A stretch of DNA of 64,000 nt from the NCBI GenBank assembly GCA_003255025.1, contig QANY01004802.1:1326496-1390495 (forward strand). Reading direction: 5' to 3'. A program made the position numbers and the translations under genes. Of this stretch, positions 1 to 13,100 are shown one piece after another; the first letter of the stretch is position 1; every line of letters starts with the position of its first letter. Source of the stretch: Datisca glomerata (taxonomy: Eukaryota > Streptophyta > Magnoliopsida > Cucurbitales > Datiscaceae). The notes beneath the pieces were generated by a model, which was not told where the DNA came from, ran no database searches, and saw nothing but the letters and a program-made list of their open reading frames with translations.

Positions 1-80
1 TGATTTTGACAATATCTTTTATACCTGTAAATTTGATTTTGACAATATCTTTTATACCTGTAGATTTGATTTTGACTATA
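1..80. repeat. 33-bp tandem repeat in a UFL1 intron
   Basis: A 33-bp unit starting TGATTTTGAC occurs at 1 and 34, with a partial third copy from 67. It lies in the intron that ends at the acceptor AG at 91-92. It is a simple intronic minisatellite with no coding role seen. Confidence 0.8.
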
Positions 81-92
81 TGTATGTTATAG

Positions 93-3000
93 GACCAACT
101 GAGGCATGAAATAGTGGTCGAGATCCAGAAATTAGGGCGCATTTCCTTGATTGATCTTGCAGAAACTGTAGGGGTAGATTTATACCATGTTGAGAGGCAA
201 GCTCAACAAGTTGTGTCAGATGATCCAGAACTCACGTTGATTCAAGGGGAAATAATATCTCAATCTTATTGGGATTCCATTGCAGAAGAAATCAATGAGA
301 GGCTTCAGGAATGTAGCCAAATTGCTTTAGCAGAGCTTGCTGCTCAATTACAAGTTAGTTCAGAAATGGTTGCATCAATGTTGGAGCCACGACTTGGCAC
401 TTTGGTATTGTTTCTCTTTCACAATTTATGTGGCTTCTGAGTTGAAAGGAAAAATCAAAATGAGATGTCTCCCAATTTAGGTAAGAGGCAGGCTTGAAGG
501 TGGCCAATTGTATACCCCTGCATATGTTGCTCGTGTGAGTGCCATGGTCCGTGGTGCCGCTAGGGGAATTACAGTTCCAACAAACTTATCAGTGCTGTGG
601 AGCTCTTTGCAACAACTCCTGCAAGGAAATGATGAAGCTACTGGTATAGCTGTAGAAGGTTCATTTTTCCAATCCCTTTTCAATGGGTTGTTGAAGGAAG
701 GAGAGATTTTGGGATCACTTCGTGCCGGTGTTCATTGGACACCAACTGTATGTAGCATAAACTATCATTGATTTGGTTTTTGTACGTTGAACTTATGATG
801 GATGACTATGCTGACTTATGATGAGATGGAATTTTAGGATTTCTTCCTGTGAAGGTTCACTTTTTAATTGTTTTGTATATGTTAGTTCTTACAATACATA
901 ATTTGGATACAGATCTTTGCCATTGCTCAAAAGGAATGTGTAGACGCTTTCTTCTCCCAGGTACGGACCCTCCCAACTTTAGGCACTTTAACTTTATTTA
1001 CCTGCAGAAACTCATAATAGAGATATTATTTATTTCTGAATAATGATATTGTACATTTATTTAACCTTATTTATATGGTTGTGTTGATTGCAACTTTAAA
1101 AATGTTGTCCTTTTTAATAATCGTTGAACTGTATTTAATGTGAGTAATAATTCAACCTTACTGTTTTCTGGATTTATATACATGGTGCTTTTACTTCTAG
1201 GCTAGGGCCTTCACATCCGTTGCAATCATAAATGGATGTCTATGTAAATTTTAAACTAAAGTTGAGATGTCGGAGTGTCCAGAAACAAATTCAAATCCTT
1301 TCCAATATTTCGAAATGGTACCTCCTCATCTGGTGTTTCTCTTATTTTTTGCAGAATTCTTTTGTTAGCTATGAAGTTCTACATAAACTTGGAATTCCCA
1401 ATCTCATTCAGTTCTTGCAGGTACTTAATTGTTTTTTCCCTCATCTGAAATTTTTGAGGTCGACATATAATTGTTATGAAGTGATTAAAATTCTTTTATT
1501 AAAATGTTATGCTAATTAATGTATTTCTGAAATACAATTTAGTCCAGATACCCTGAAGGCATACCTTTGGTTACTACATTCGTTCACCCCTCAATAATTG
1601 AGATGTTGGATGCTACTATTGAGGATACTCTTGAACATGGAAGCTGGTAAGTGCTACAAATAAAGTGATTTCCTATCTTCTATCCCTGTTTCTGTTCTTT
1701 AGTTGGACGAGAAAACAATTATTTTTTAGATTTCTTCATTATACTTGCTTATTCAATCAACATATATGGTAATGTGAAGACAAAGTTGGCATCACTCTCT
1801 TTATCTGTACTTTTGGATGGTCAATGCAGGACTAATTGTCTCTCTGTGTTGCCCACATCATTTGGGTCCCAAGATGCATCTAAAGTCTTATCCCTTTGTC
1901 CATCTGTTCAATTGGCTTTGAAGGTGACATTCTTATATGTAATAAAGTTATTGCTCAATAAACACTGATTTAATGAATAATGATCGATATAATCATAAAG
2001 AAGAATGATCTATCTGTATGCAGTCTAAAAAAGCATTCATCTTTGGCGATTCCTATCTATTCAGTGATGGCTTTGTTAAGGTATGGCCTTTGATTTACAT
2101 AGTGCAAAATTGATATCTTCTTAAACCCCCAATGATTTGTGCTAAGCCTTGTCTCTAAATAGTTTCTGTATGTATAGGAGTCATTCTTTTTCCAATGTGC
2201 TGTGTTTTGGAAAAAAGTTTTGCTGGAGGTCTGTAGTAGCTCTTGTATGGTAGTTGTGATTAATGTTGCTTATCCTATCAACTGAGTTGTATGCCATTTA
2301 ATAATCATTTTCCACATCGTTTGAGTAAATTTGATAGTATAGTTGGCAAGCTTTCAGCTTAAGGTATTTTATGGGAAGATATGCATAAGGTGGATCTGGA
2401 TCCGATTGGAAATAAGCACAGCCTCAACTACGTATCTGACTGTTGTTGACTTCCTTAGCTTCCAAGAGGAGCTGGTTTATGTCTCTTTTCATGTTAATAT
2501 TCAATGTTTCTCCTATCCTTTGATCTTGATTAAAAAGTCACGAATAATATACTATTCTGGACGTAAGCCCATTTTCCAATTTAGTCTTTCACATATTCAT
2601 ATCTGGATATCTATCTTGTGTCTTCATGGACCAGGATATATATTGTCGCTTAGAGAAAGAGATGGAAACCTTAAGCGCTATTGGGTCTTCAGGAATCATG
2701 CTCTCAGCTGATTCCCCCTTTGTGAGCGAAGGACAAGAATCAGACAGATTTTCTCAGTCAAGTGCGACTGGAAGTGAGAGTGGGAGTACCAGACATACTA
2801 TGGAGAAAGGGACGAAAAAGAAAAAGGGAAAATCTGCAGGTTATCCAGCTGGAAGTGGTCTGGATGATCAGGAATATGTTCAAACTAAATCCAAGAAAAA
2901 CCAAAGGAAATCCAAGGATACAACTTCCTCGCAAGTGGCAGAGACAAAATCAGGTGGTAGAAAAGAAACAGTTAAATCAAAGGAGGAGGATGTCACTGCT

Positions 3001-6000
3001 CCTTCTCAAGAATGGGTTATCCAGAAGATTAACATACTGGCGCCAGATTTTGAAGAACAAGGTATTGTTGATCTGATTTCATTTTCTTCCTTTTCATATG
3101 CTGTTCTCTTTCTGATAGATAATGGTCTGGTGTTGTAGGTGTAGATGATCCCCAATTGATTATAAGACATTTAGCAAACTACCTCAGGCCCACGCTGATC
3201 AGTTCTTGGAAAGAGAGAAGAAAGGCATTGTTTACAGCTAATGCAGAGAGAATGAGACGCTTGCTTGATAATTTGCAGCGGAAACTTGATGAGGTAAGCA
3301 CAGTTCTTGTGGCCTTGCATTAATGTCGTGACCATGTCACTCTGGGTTTGGTTCGCTTCTACCGGGAATCTCTCTTTAAAAGCATGTGTTTGCATTTTGT
3401 TAAAGAATTGTCGCTAAACTTTTTCCTCTTAACATTCCCCACCCAATGGCGGCTTCCAGTCTTTCTTAAACTTGCAGCTATATGAAAAAGCTTTAGATCT
3501 GTTTGAAGATGACCAATCAACTTCTGTAAGTTTCTACTTGAGTAAAATTTTAAGAACTTTTTTTTCCTTCTTTTTATTTATTTTGTTTTTGGCATGTCAA
3601 TTGGCGTAATGGTAGCCTAATTGTGATTGTAGGTCATTTTGCACCGGCATTTGCTAAGAACAACAGCCGCAGATATTACAGACTTTCTATTTCATAGCAT
3701 GGTAAACTTGTGGAGTTATTGCTTTTAGTCTCCTTTGTTATTTATCACATTTATGAGGGCAAAAGTATATGATGAGTTGGCTAACTGATCTCTTATGTGG
3801 AATCTTTTGTAGGACATGCATAACAAATTGAAAAATGGGATTGAAGTCGAGGAGTCTCAAACTTTTGAATCTGTATCACTATCTCCTGGAGAAAGAACTA
3901 CTCTTGTATGAAATTTCTCTTCACATGGTGTAATCATGTGATACAAATTATTGTATCCATTCTCTTTCATAAATTTGGGGATACTTGTTCATGATAGTTT
4001 TTGCAATTCAGGCTCAGAGTTTTCCAGGATCTTTGTCAAATAAAGCTCTCGCTGTAGTTGAAGCATTGGAAGGAAAGGTTGGTGCTTGTTTGTAATAGAG
4101 GAAGCTCAACAAACATATCATGTCCTTTCCATTTATTTGATTTTTTTTCATTTTGGTGTGTGTGAATGTGGTTGTGGGTGGCGGGAGAAAGTGTGTGTTT
4201 GGAAGTCCTTTTTGTCTAAAGACATTTCATTCCATCTGTTCTCATAATAAAATTTTCAGATGGAATCTGTCATGCAATTTGTGTTCCAATAATTCATCTT
4301 TGGACTTGATGAAAATTTCTCTCAACTTCCTTTTTATATTGTATATATGTATTCCTGGTTTTAAGATTGTTTGCATGTCTATTATTATATGCAGAGAAGA
4401 CCAGCTATGTTGTCAATATGTATAACAAAGTTATAATAGGCTTCATCTATAATGGTTGCTCATAAAAGAATTAGACATAGTGTGTTACCTATAAATCCTT
4501 TTCTTGTTTACCAGTTAAAATATACCGTATAGTACTCTTTTCTAATCCAAAATTTTGGCTGTTCTATGGTACAGCAAGTGAGAATATTTATAAATGCATT
4601 GGATGAAATGGCGGAGGAGAGGTATTAGTATGCTTTGCTTGGTTTTACCACCCCAAGAACAGTGGGTTGTTTATTGAACCTAGCTATACATGTCTTTTGT
4701 TCGTCCAGTGGCTTGCTTCTGAAAAAGCTTGACAAGAAATTGGAAAGAACACTTCTACATTCATATCGCAAGGTATAACTGCTTCTTCTACTTAAATAAG
4801 GAATCTCGTAAATTTTTAGTCCACCAAAATCTTGATAAAGAATTTTATATATCGAGCATGAAAAGTTTCTGTCTCCTCTCCTTAATTTTAAGCTAACTGA
4901 TTTTGCAAAAGAAACTCGGCATAAGTGGTTATTTTAATTTTGATGTAACGTCTTCACGTTTTGAAATTCTATTAGGAAATAGCTAATAAGGAACTCAGTG
5001 AATCACGAATAATATCCCCCCTCCCTGCTCCTGGCGTCCACTTCAATTTAATATTTACTGTTCCTCTCACATTCTAACTTGAGATGATAAAGTACTGTGG
5101 CTCTTTAGGTTTCAACCTACTCATCCTCTTTCGTCTGTCTTTATCATAACTTCCAGGATTTGACATCTCAAGTTTCTGCTGAAACTGATCCAGTTTCTCT
5201 TCTGCCAAAAGTCGTTTCCTTGCTTTATATACAGGTCAATGAATCTACATCTTATTAGTTCTAATACAAGTTATACTGATAAAAAAAACAAATTCTAATA
5301 CTACATGGATAGTGCTTTTTTTCTCCTTGTTTAATTTATTAATATGGACTTGAAACTGTGAATAGATTTACCATAAAGCTCTTCAAGCCCCCGGAAGGGC
5401 CATTTCTATTGCTATAACTCGAATGAAGGTATGTTTTTATGGCCCATTTCTATTGTACTCTGCTTATAACCTGAGAATAGTCGGATACAGCGCATAGATC
5501 TATTTCACAGACATTATTCTGAATGGAACTTTCTCATAGATCTATAAATGTCTGGAATAAGTCTTATTTCCAGTCCTCCGCCTTTATTTGTATATCAAAT
5601 TTTCAGGATAAGTTAGACGAATCAGCCTACCAAATCTTAACAGATTATCAATCTGCAACAGTGACCCTCTTGGCACTAATCTCTGCTGCAAGTGGTGATG
5701 TGAGTTAAACTTATGCATCGCATTAAATTTCTTGATTAGAATTTTATTTAATTTTTGCATCAAATATTAATGTTTTGAAATTCTTTATTCAAGAGAAAAT
5801 ATTAGTTGATGTCATTTAATTGCAAAAAAAAATGGTCTTATGATTCTGTGTTCTTGATTATTATCATTATTTAGCTTTTATTTGCTGAACCATTTTTGTT
5901 CATATATTCTATTTTACAGGAAGATGGGTGTTCATCTGATCGAATTTTGAGTAAAAGGGAGCTTTTGGAGAACCAAATGCAAGCACTGAAAGGTCTGGTT

Positions 6001-6033
6001 TTATCTGCTTCACAACCTTTGACTGGTCCCTGA
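93..6033 (+). CDS. UFL1: E3 UFM1-protein ligase 1 (UFL1), 5' end outside window
   Basis: UFL1 transfers the ubiquitin-like modifier UFM1 to substrates, mainly at the ER membrane and on ribosomes, working with the E2 UFC1 and the adaptor DDRGK1. The protein is recognised by its N-terminal block (GRISLIDLAETVGVDLYHVE, then NERLQECSQIALAELAAQLQ) and by collinearity with the plant family to the stop. Proposed exons: 93-404, 481-747, 913-960, 1355-1420, 1543-1646, 1830-1923, 2024-2080, 2635-3061, 3139-3293, 3478-3525, 3633-3701, 3813-3905, 4012-4077, 4575-4621, 4709-4772, 5157-5234, 5366-5428, 5607-5699, 5920-6033. All have AG/GT borders and keep frame, giving about 753 residues plus stop. Roughly 60 N-terminal residues lie upstream. 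The exon at 2635-3061 encodes the variable Ser/Lys-rich middle segment. No internal stop was seen, so the gene appears functional. Confidence 0.95.
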
Positions 6034-6528
6034 AATCATATCTTTAACAAACCCAGAAGTCACATACATGTTCACAAACGTTGAATCACTAAAAGTTGAT
6101 AATTATTCTACATCTTTTTAAGCTCTGAAAGATGTAGATACCATCGCCTTGTATTAGACATCCTGTTGGTTTCCTCTATTTTACTTCTCTGGTAGGCTCC
6201 GATATCGAAGGCGTCCAACCGACAATGCATTTTTTGATTGGTGATTATGGAAGACCATTTTGGTAGCGCTGTTAAACTACCTTTGGCTTTCTTTCTTTAG
6301 TTTAGCTCGTTTATATAGTGTTTCCAGATGCGAAAATGTAGTGCAATTATGTTGACTTAGAACTGATGCCCGTTGATAGTTTTTCAATGGGAAAGAGAGA
6401 TGAACTTTTCTCTTTTTACTCGGTATGTTAATGATTTAGTAACATCGATTTTTTTTTTCCATGTCAATATATATATATATATATATATATATNATGTATG
6501 TATGTATATATATATATATGTATGTATG

Positions 6529-6561
<33 letters not shown>

Positions 6562-6850
6562 GTTTAACCAATATGTAATCAAAACTAGAATTAAGCTTGT
6601 CAAAACAAAAGCAACGTTAAACAAATTTTGTCAACAAGTATACGTGATTCGCTGTTAAGCCGTGATTCTTCTGAAAATCTATGACTCATATAGTTGGCAT
6701 TTTGGTAAATAGCAGTATTTAACGTGAGTAATTGTACAGGTTTTTGAAACATGAGTTCAGAGAGCGGGGATTTTAAATGTTTAGGTAAATAGCAGTATTT
6801 AACGTTAGGTCAATAATTTTTGGTTGATGATTTTTACTTAGACGTAGTCG
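6034..6850 (+). other. UFL1 3' flank
   Basis: The segment follows the UFL1 stop and presumably holds its 3' UTR. I see no further gene. It contains the TA/TATG microsatellite listed separately. The short phrase 'taaatagcagtatttaacgt' occurs twice near 6705 and 6785. Confidence 0.6.
6466..6561. repeat. TA / TATG microsatellite with one ambiguous base
   Basis: A run of TA dinucleotides alternates with ATGT/TATG tetranucleotides. One N at 6493 shows that the repeat was not resolved in the assembly. Short ORFs across it on both strands are low-complexity artefacts. Confidence 0.95.
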
Positions 6851-7345
6851 CCCTCATGTGTAAGATAAATTTATTTGATTTCGTGAGGTCATGTCAATTA
6901 ACAAGATTGCATTATCTTTAATATTTTTAGTATTTTCAGTTATTGCTAGTATAATGTATTTTATTTTAATTTTAAATTTAATTAGATATTGCGTTTTAAT
7001 TTAAATCCTCCTTTTTATGCCCCTCATGTGTAAGATAAATTTGTTTGATTTCGTAGGATCATGTCAATTAATAAGATTGCATTATCTTTAGTATTTTCAG
7101 TTATTGCTAGTATTAATATATTTTATTTTAATTTTAAATTTAATTAGATATTGCGTTTTGATTTAAATCCTCTTTTTTACGCCCATTATGTGTAAGATAA
7201 ATTTGTTTGATTCCGTGGGGTCACATCAATTAATAAGATTGCATTATCTTTAGTATTTTCAATTATTGCTAGAATTAATATATTTTATTTTAATTTCAAA
7301 TTTAATTAGATATTGCGTTTTAATTTAAATCCTCCTTTTTATGGT
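6851..7345. repeat. Three-copy tandem repeat, about 162-170 bp period
   Basis: Three successive units begin near 6851, 7021 and 7182, each with ATGTGTAAGATAAAT near the start and an ATTAGATATTGCGTTTT block near the end. The periods are 170 and about 162 bp. The units are AT-rich and differ by small substitutions and short gaps. They sit directly upstream of the dispersed repeat that starts near 7682. Confidence 0.85.
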
Positions 7346-7681
7346 GATTTGGATTGATAATGAATTCTGGATTTGCAGCCCTCTTTTCAAAACAGTTCTC
7401 ATGAATTGTTGAATTGTGTTTATCAAACGACTAAAAGATTCCACATTCATCTTTATACTAACCGAAATATTCATCCACGGGAAAAGATGATTTGTTTAGT
7501 CAATCCATAGCGAAAAATGATTTACCTTTACCGTTAATTGAGTTTTTTCCGTCAATGGAGTTATTTCTTGTCAATGGAATTATTTCTCGTCAATGGAGTT
7601 ACCTTAAACCAACAGTCAATTCATAAGGAAAAGATGATTTACCTTTGCCACCAATGAAGTTTTTTTCATCAATGTTGTTAC

Positions 7682-8531
7682 CCTCGTCAATGGAGTTATT
7701 CATCGCCAATGGAGTTATCTTTTGGCGTGAATGATTCTGTTTCAGATGAGCATCAATGGAGGTTTGTCGACATTAATGGCAGTCTCATGAGGATGAAGGT
7801 TTTCGGGAATGATTTGAAACTGTGGCAAGGATTTCTAGATTTTTTTTATTTGATTATTTAGACTTAGATGGTTTTTGATTGACAAGTTGTTTATCATAAT
7901 TAGAATAGTTGCCTTAATTGTAGTATAAGGTTTTTACTTTTTCATTTTTTTTATGTATGTTTCGAATTAATTGATACTTATTGTTTCTTTAATTATAGGG
8001 TATATAAATTTAGTATATCACTAGTAGACACATTGACCCGAATTAATTTAAATTAGTTTTATTTAAGGGTTGTTGAGAGAGGTTTACCGTGCGGTTGAGG
8101 GAGATGCGGGATTTTTTTATTTTTGAAAATTTAAGTTGTATGGAAATTATATATTTTATTTTAGTATCAATTGAATGTATCAATTAATTTCTAAGTATAT
8201 CAGTAATTATGGGTTGTTGAGCATTTAAAATCCCGCCGTTGGGAGAGGCGGGATTTGCGGATTTTTCAAAATTTTCAGTTTTTATAATATATGTACCTGG
8301 ATTTCGTAGTAATCTATTTGTTGTTTTTTTAATTATAGGGTATATCAACGAAGCATATCACTGATAGACAGTTGATTGACCTGAATAGGCAAACTACTTT
8401 ATATGAACAAAGGGTATTTTTATCTAAAATGCTTGTTTATTTAAAAAACTTATTATTTACCTATAAACCTAAAAAATTTATTATTTCTTAACACATCACT
8501 CCTAATATTGTCCGCTTTGCAAAATTTCCCT
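7682..8531 (+). repeat. Dispersed 850-bp repeat, copy A
   Basis: This segment matches 29371-30226 in the same orientation over its whole length, from CTCGTCAATGGAGTTAT to the TTTGCAAAATTT block. Within the copy, a module carrying GGTATAT...GACAGTTGATTGACC-like text followed by a G-rich 'gagggag..cgggatt' phrase occurs twice (about 7999-8120 and 8337-8400, with a related G-rich block near 8215-8260), so the unit itself contains an ancient duplication. Just upstream (7548-7610) are three imperfect 20-bp GTCAATGGAGTTA repeats. No ORF is carried. I cannot assign a transposon class. Confidence 0.75.
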
Positions 8532-9002
8532 AATTTCCTTTAAGGTAGAAACGACAGAATGACAGCATTTGTTGTAAAGAACACAATTAAACCTTTAGTA
8601 AAAGACGTAAGATAGAGTTGGTTTAAATATTATTTTGATGTCGGCGATCAAAGCTTGTTACTGTTTTTTCTCTTTTTGTACAAATAATTTGTTATTTTCG
8701 ATAGTAGCAATAATGAGCTTCGTATTTTCAATTAAGTTTAAGCTTCAAGTTTTACAAAGCGTCGTTTTTATTGTTCGCTGGTGACATCGTTTTAATGAAA
8801 GTTTGTAGTTTTGTCGAGGCACCCACATTACGTCAATCATTGATAGATTTTAGAGTAATAAACCAACCTCTTCCACCCGTTAATAAGTTCAAAGTCTTTC
8901 TTGGAGAGTTCAACTCTTTGTTGTGTGAAATTATAGCATCTCTACTTATTGTGACAACCCATGCTTTTTTCTTTAACAAAAATTTATCAAGCTTAGTCTT
9001 TC
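8532..9002. other. Intergenic, no gene seen
   Basis: AT-rich sequence with one 80-codon open frame (8771-9013) that matches no family I know and runs into the flank of the MITE. I do not regard it as a gene. Confidence 0.6.
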
Positions 9003-9010
9003 CCAAAAAT

Positions 9011-9360
9011 TAGGGTTGTGCAGCCGTTCAGAATGAGACACGGAACAAATTTTTATCCCAACTTGTCCCTTCTCATCCTAATTTCTTTATAGATAACTCA
9101 ATTTTTTTTTAATTTAACTCTTAATTTTTTCAATTTTATCCCTTAATGTTTTCAATTTTAATCTTAATTTTTTAATTTGTAACCTTTTAATCTTTTAAAA
9201 TTTAAACTAATTTTAATTTTTTAACCCTTAAATTTTTCATCCAAAGTACCCTCCGGTTTTACCCTTTAATAACACAGGACGGGACCGGAAAAAGAATTGT
9301 CCTTCCAGATTGGGCAGGACAAAAAAAACCCAAAAATCATATCATCTGTGCACACCCCTA
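9011..9360. mobile_element. hAT-like MITE, 350 bp
   Basis: The element starts TAGGGTTGTGCA and ends TGCACACCCCTA, which gives 12-bp terminal inverted repeats with one mismatch. It is flanked by an 8-bp duplication, CCAAAAAT at 9003-9010 and CTAAAAAT at 9361-9368 (7 of 8 identical). The 8-bp duplication is typical of hAT superfamily insertions. It encodes nothing and must have been moved in trans. The same termini occur at 31788-32297. Confidence 0.8.
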
Positions 9361-9368
9361 CTAAAAAT

Positions 9369-10112
9369 AGCTTAAAAATACTTGATAAATGCATTTACGT
9401 GCCAATAATATACAAATATAATACCGGTAAAAATAACTTATCTGGAATCCTTTATAACCACATATAATACTAGTAAATATTAACTTAGGGTCCATGTAGA
9501 AGTCAAACAGAAGAAACACAATTTCTAGTTGGATATCTGACGATGAAAAAATCGAAACCGGATAGCAAAACACCATTTTTGAAAACAGTACAATGACGAG
9601 CTCATTGAAGAACTTTCCGGTTGGAGATTTGCAAGTACTAAGAGGGAAAAACTATCTTATCCATGCAGGAACTGTCAATCAGAACTAGAATAACCTCCTA
9701 CACAACAAGAGCTTGTTTACTTTTAGCCGATCTGGACATTAGAATCCGAAAACAACAACCGAAATTGGTTGGGCACGAAAATCCAAACAAAAACATATAA
9801 CTGTTTTTTTTAACCATCGGCCATGATCAAACAGGACTCCTGTTCAGATCATATTCCGGACTCAAGTACGATCATCACTGTCATATGAAGTCAACGAGTC
9901 ATGATTGTATTGTATTGTATTGACCTCAAATTATCAAGTCGAAAGAAAATCTGAGAAAAATAAGAGCGTACTTGGGTGATCACTGCAACAAAATTGATTA
10001 GAAAATTACCTAGAAATTGACGAATTGAAGGGACACGTAATACGGCAAACTTAATCGTGCCAGAGAGAAAATTCCAACTGTAACTTTACAATGCAAAAAC
10101 AGTAACTATTTG
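9369..10112. other. VIP2 3' flank
   Basis: About 740 bases between the MITE and the VIP2 stop. The part nearest 10112 should be VIP2 3' UTR. A 71-codon open frame (9361-9576, minus) has no recognisable similarity. No other structure was seen. Confidence 0.6.
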
Positions 10113-13100
10113 TTATTTTTGAGGTAGAGCGGGTCTCTTCTCCAACATCTCGTAATGTAGAACAAAATTATCCTGCATCCAATGAAAGTAACAGATATTA
10201 ACAATTAGAACAATACATACCTAAATTCAAACAAGACCACAGCTCAAACCTTGCGAACTGTTTCGAATGTGTTTGGATCAAAGCAGTGATATGATCCTCT
10301 CTCATACAAGTTTGTCTTTACAAGCGGCTCCATGTTGGATACTCTTATGAACCATAATCGATGTTCTTTGTGATAAAACCAGCCTCTATTGTAACTGCCA
10401 AAAATACATAGCAACTTCTAGTCAATTTTAGATATGTGATTACAACGCCATCAGGACAACCACAACAATATAAATAAATAAATCACACCAACAGAATGCA
10501 GATTGAGTGAGAGAGCTTACAGTTCATTTGCAGCATATAATTGAATTTCATCTTTTGGCATGCTGAATAACATAAAATCAATGTTGCATTAAATTGGACG
10601 TGTAAAAAAACCAGGATAAAACAGCAGAGTTTTCCAGTAAAGAAATAACCTGTAGAATATGTAAAACAATGTTTCCACCGACAACTTTGAGAAATAACCT
10701 TGCTATGCCCACCCAAGAAAGAAAAGAAAAGTCAGATGGAACAAAATGTTATAAAGAACTAAAATGATAAGAACGATATCTGAAAGTAGAACTCACATGT
10801 AATACAGGTGGTTGTTTAAGTAAATAACACTCTGGCAAACTGAATTCTGGATCACTTTTAGACGGCTCATTAGACCATGGGGAACCAAAAGTCTTGTGAA
10901 GATTTTCTGATGCATTCAAATTTAGCCCCAGTGTTGTCAGATCAATTCCACGAGCAAGAGATGCCAGATCAGAATCGGGCAACCTTAATATAGTTAACAA
11001 ACCGAGCAAACCAAATGCATCAGGAGTAGATTGAGAGGCGTGCATGGATTTGGTTTCCAGATCCCTAAATGACTGATTAACAGAAGTCATTGGTTGAAGA
11101 CGAAACTGGGACTGACTCTGCTGTTGATACTGCTGAATAAGCTGGTCGTAACTCATACCAGAGGCTGAATTTACAGAATTCAAGGGTCTTAACCCAATGC
11201 CAGGAGACCCACTCGTCTGAACCATAATGATAATATTAGAATATTGGGACCAGTTTGACGTAACATGGCATGCATAAACCATAAATGCAACTCCCACAAA
11301 GAGAAACATTGCATTTGAAGCAAGTTTAATACACTAGACAAAACAAAATTCAGAGTCAAATGACTTCTATGGTAACATGCTTTATGTGAAGGTGATGCCT
11401 CGATTCTTTCACATTCCAGTGCTTTCCTATATTATTGACGGTGATGCCTCAATTCTTTCACATTCCGGTGCTTTCGATTATTATGAACGTGTGTGTGTGT
11501 GTTATAAGAAACAGAAAAATTTCAATAAAAAGAAGATAAGCAATCCAACCAAACCAAAACGCAAATCAGTCTGAACAAACAGCAGACCAATCTGAAGAAA
11601 GGAGGAACAAAGGAATCATCCTAAAATGTTTGAATTCTCATTAGATTATAATATTAATTTCAAACATCATGGCACTTAAAGACCCCTAAATATGAGGGAA
11701 GAAGTTCACACCTGTGAATGATAGGATGAATGTGAAAATGGTAACATATCAGATCCTTTTGTATGTAGAAGATCCTGATCATAGGCAGGTGAAAAGGAGT
11801 CAGTGCCGCTACCAACTGATAGAGCATGTTGTTGCTGCTGTGAACGATGAGATGAGTATGTTCCACCCAAGTTGAATCCTGCTGACCTTCCCATCTAGAT
11901 ACAAAATATTGGCGGCTATCATACATATAAAGTGACAAATCCAGAAGAAAGTATCAAGTAACTCCAAAAACGATGAAAATAAAAGAAAATTGGAAAACCC
12001 AGTCTATTAGAATTAGGAACCCACAGAGAAGTGCTGAGATTGCATCACAGGCAAAGTATTATCACGTACTTGTTCGTTCTGGTGCATATCCATCGCATAA
12101 TCTGTATTACCGCCTGTACAGGATCTAAAACTAGATTCAGATTGAAAATTTGTTTGACTTTCTGGTTGACAGAACCAAAGATCAAAAGCAAACTATCAGT
12201 CGTATAAAAGAAAAACATTAACAGATACCAAAATCACTAGGGCGTATGCAAATTTCAAGAAAGCTTAAGAAATTCAATAACCCAGCATTCATTTAATCTA
12301 TATATACACACACATATACACACACACGCACACCAAATCCAACATTTATTATATAGTTCCAGATAATGCCTCCGGCCATTGAACAGGCAATGTTACTGAT
12401 TAGACAATACTATACTGGTACTGTAATGAGTCAACTCTTCACCGTAACCAAATATGGGTATAAAAATTTCTGCAAAGGTTTGGATTGGTATAAGGTTTTG
12501 ATTTGCAGGTGCAGTGAGCTACAAAATAAGATGCAGGACAGATTTGAAGAGAGAGGAAAACCCTAGCACACAGGCTCACTAAATTAAATCAAATAACTCA
12601 ATTCACATTCCAAGACTCAAATTACATAAAAATAAGCCTGTATTCACTTTTTTTATCCATAAAAATAAGCCTGTATTTATAGGCAATTGTGAATCCTAGG
12701 CTAATTAAAACTCTAGATACTACTCTTTAGTAAAGGATATTCTAAACCAAGACAATACTATCTTTAATAGATGATATCCTAAAGTAATCTTCAGTGAGGT
12801 TTTGGTCCGATTGCCGGTGTGGAGACACTATATTAGCTGACGAGTTTCCCACCTTGTTTAGTATCACTTCTGACAGAGAGTCTAGGGTTAGTGACTTTCA
12901 GAAGAGGATCCAATGATTGGGAGCTGGATCCAGTTAGTAATCTCACGCAGAAGTTATATTCGTACACGTTCGGGGCTGATTTGTCAGATTCGTTAGAATG
13001 GATGGAAAGTCCGAATGGAATTTTTTCGGTTAAGTCCTATGTCAAGAGCATTGACGATAGCGCTAGCAATGTTACAGATTTTCCTTGGAGACAAATCTGG

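Noticed and set aside
8771..9013. 80-codon plus-strand frame behind UFL1
   Set aside because: No family resemblance, no splice or promoter context, and its end falls at the MITE border.
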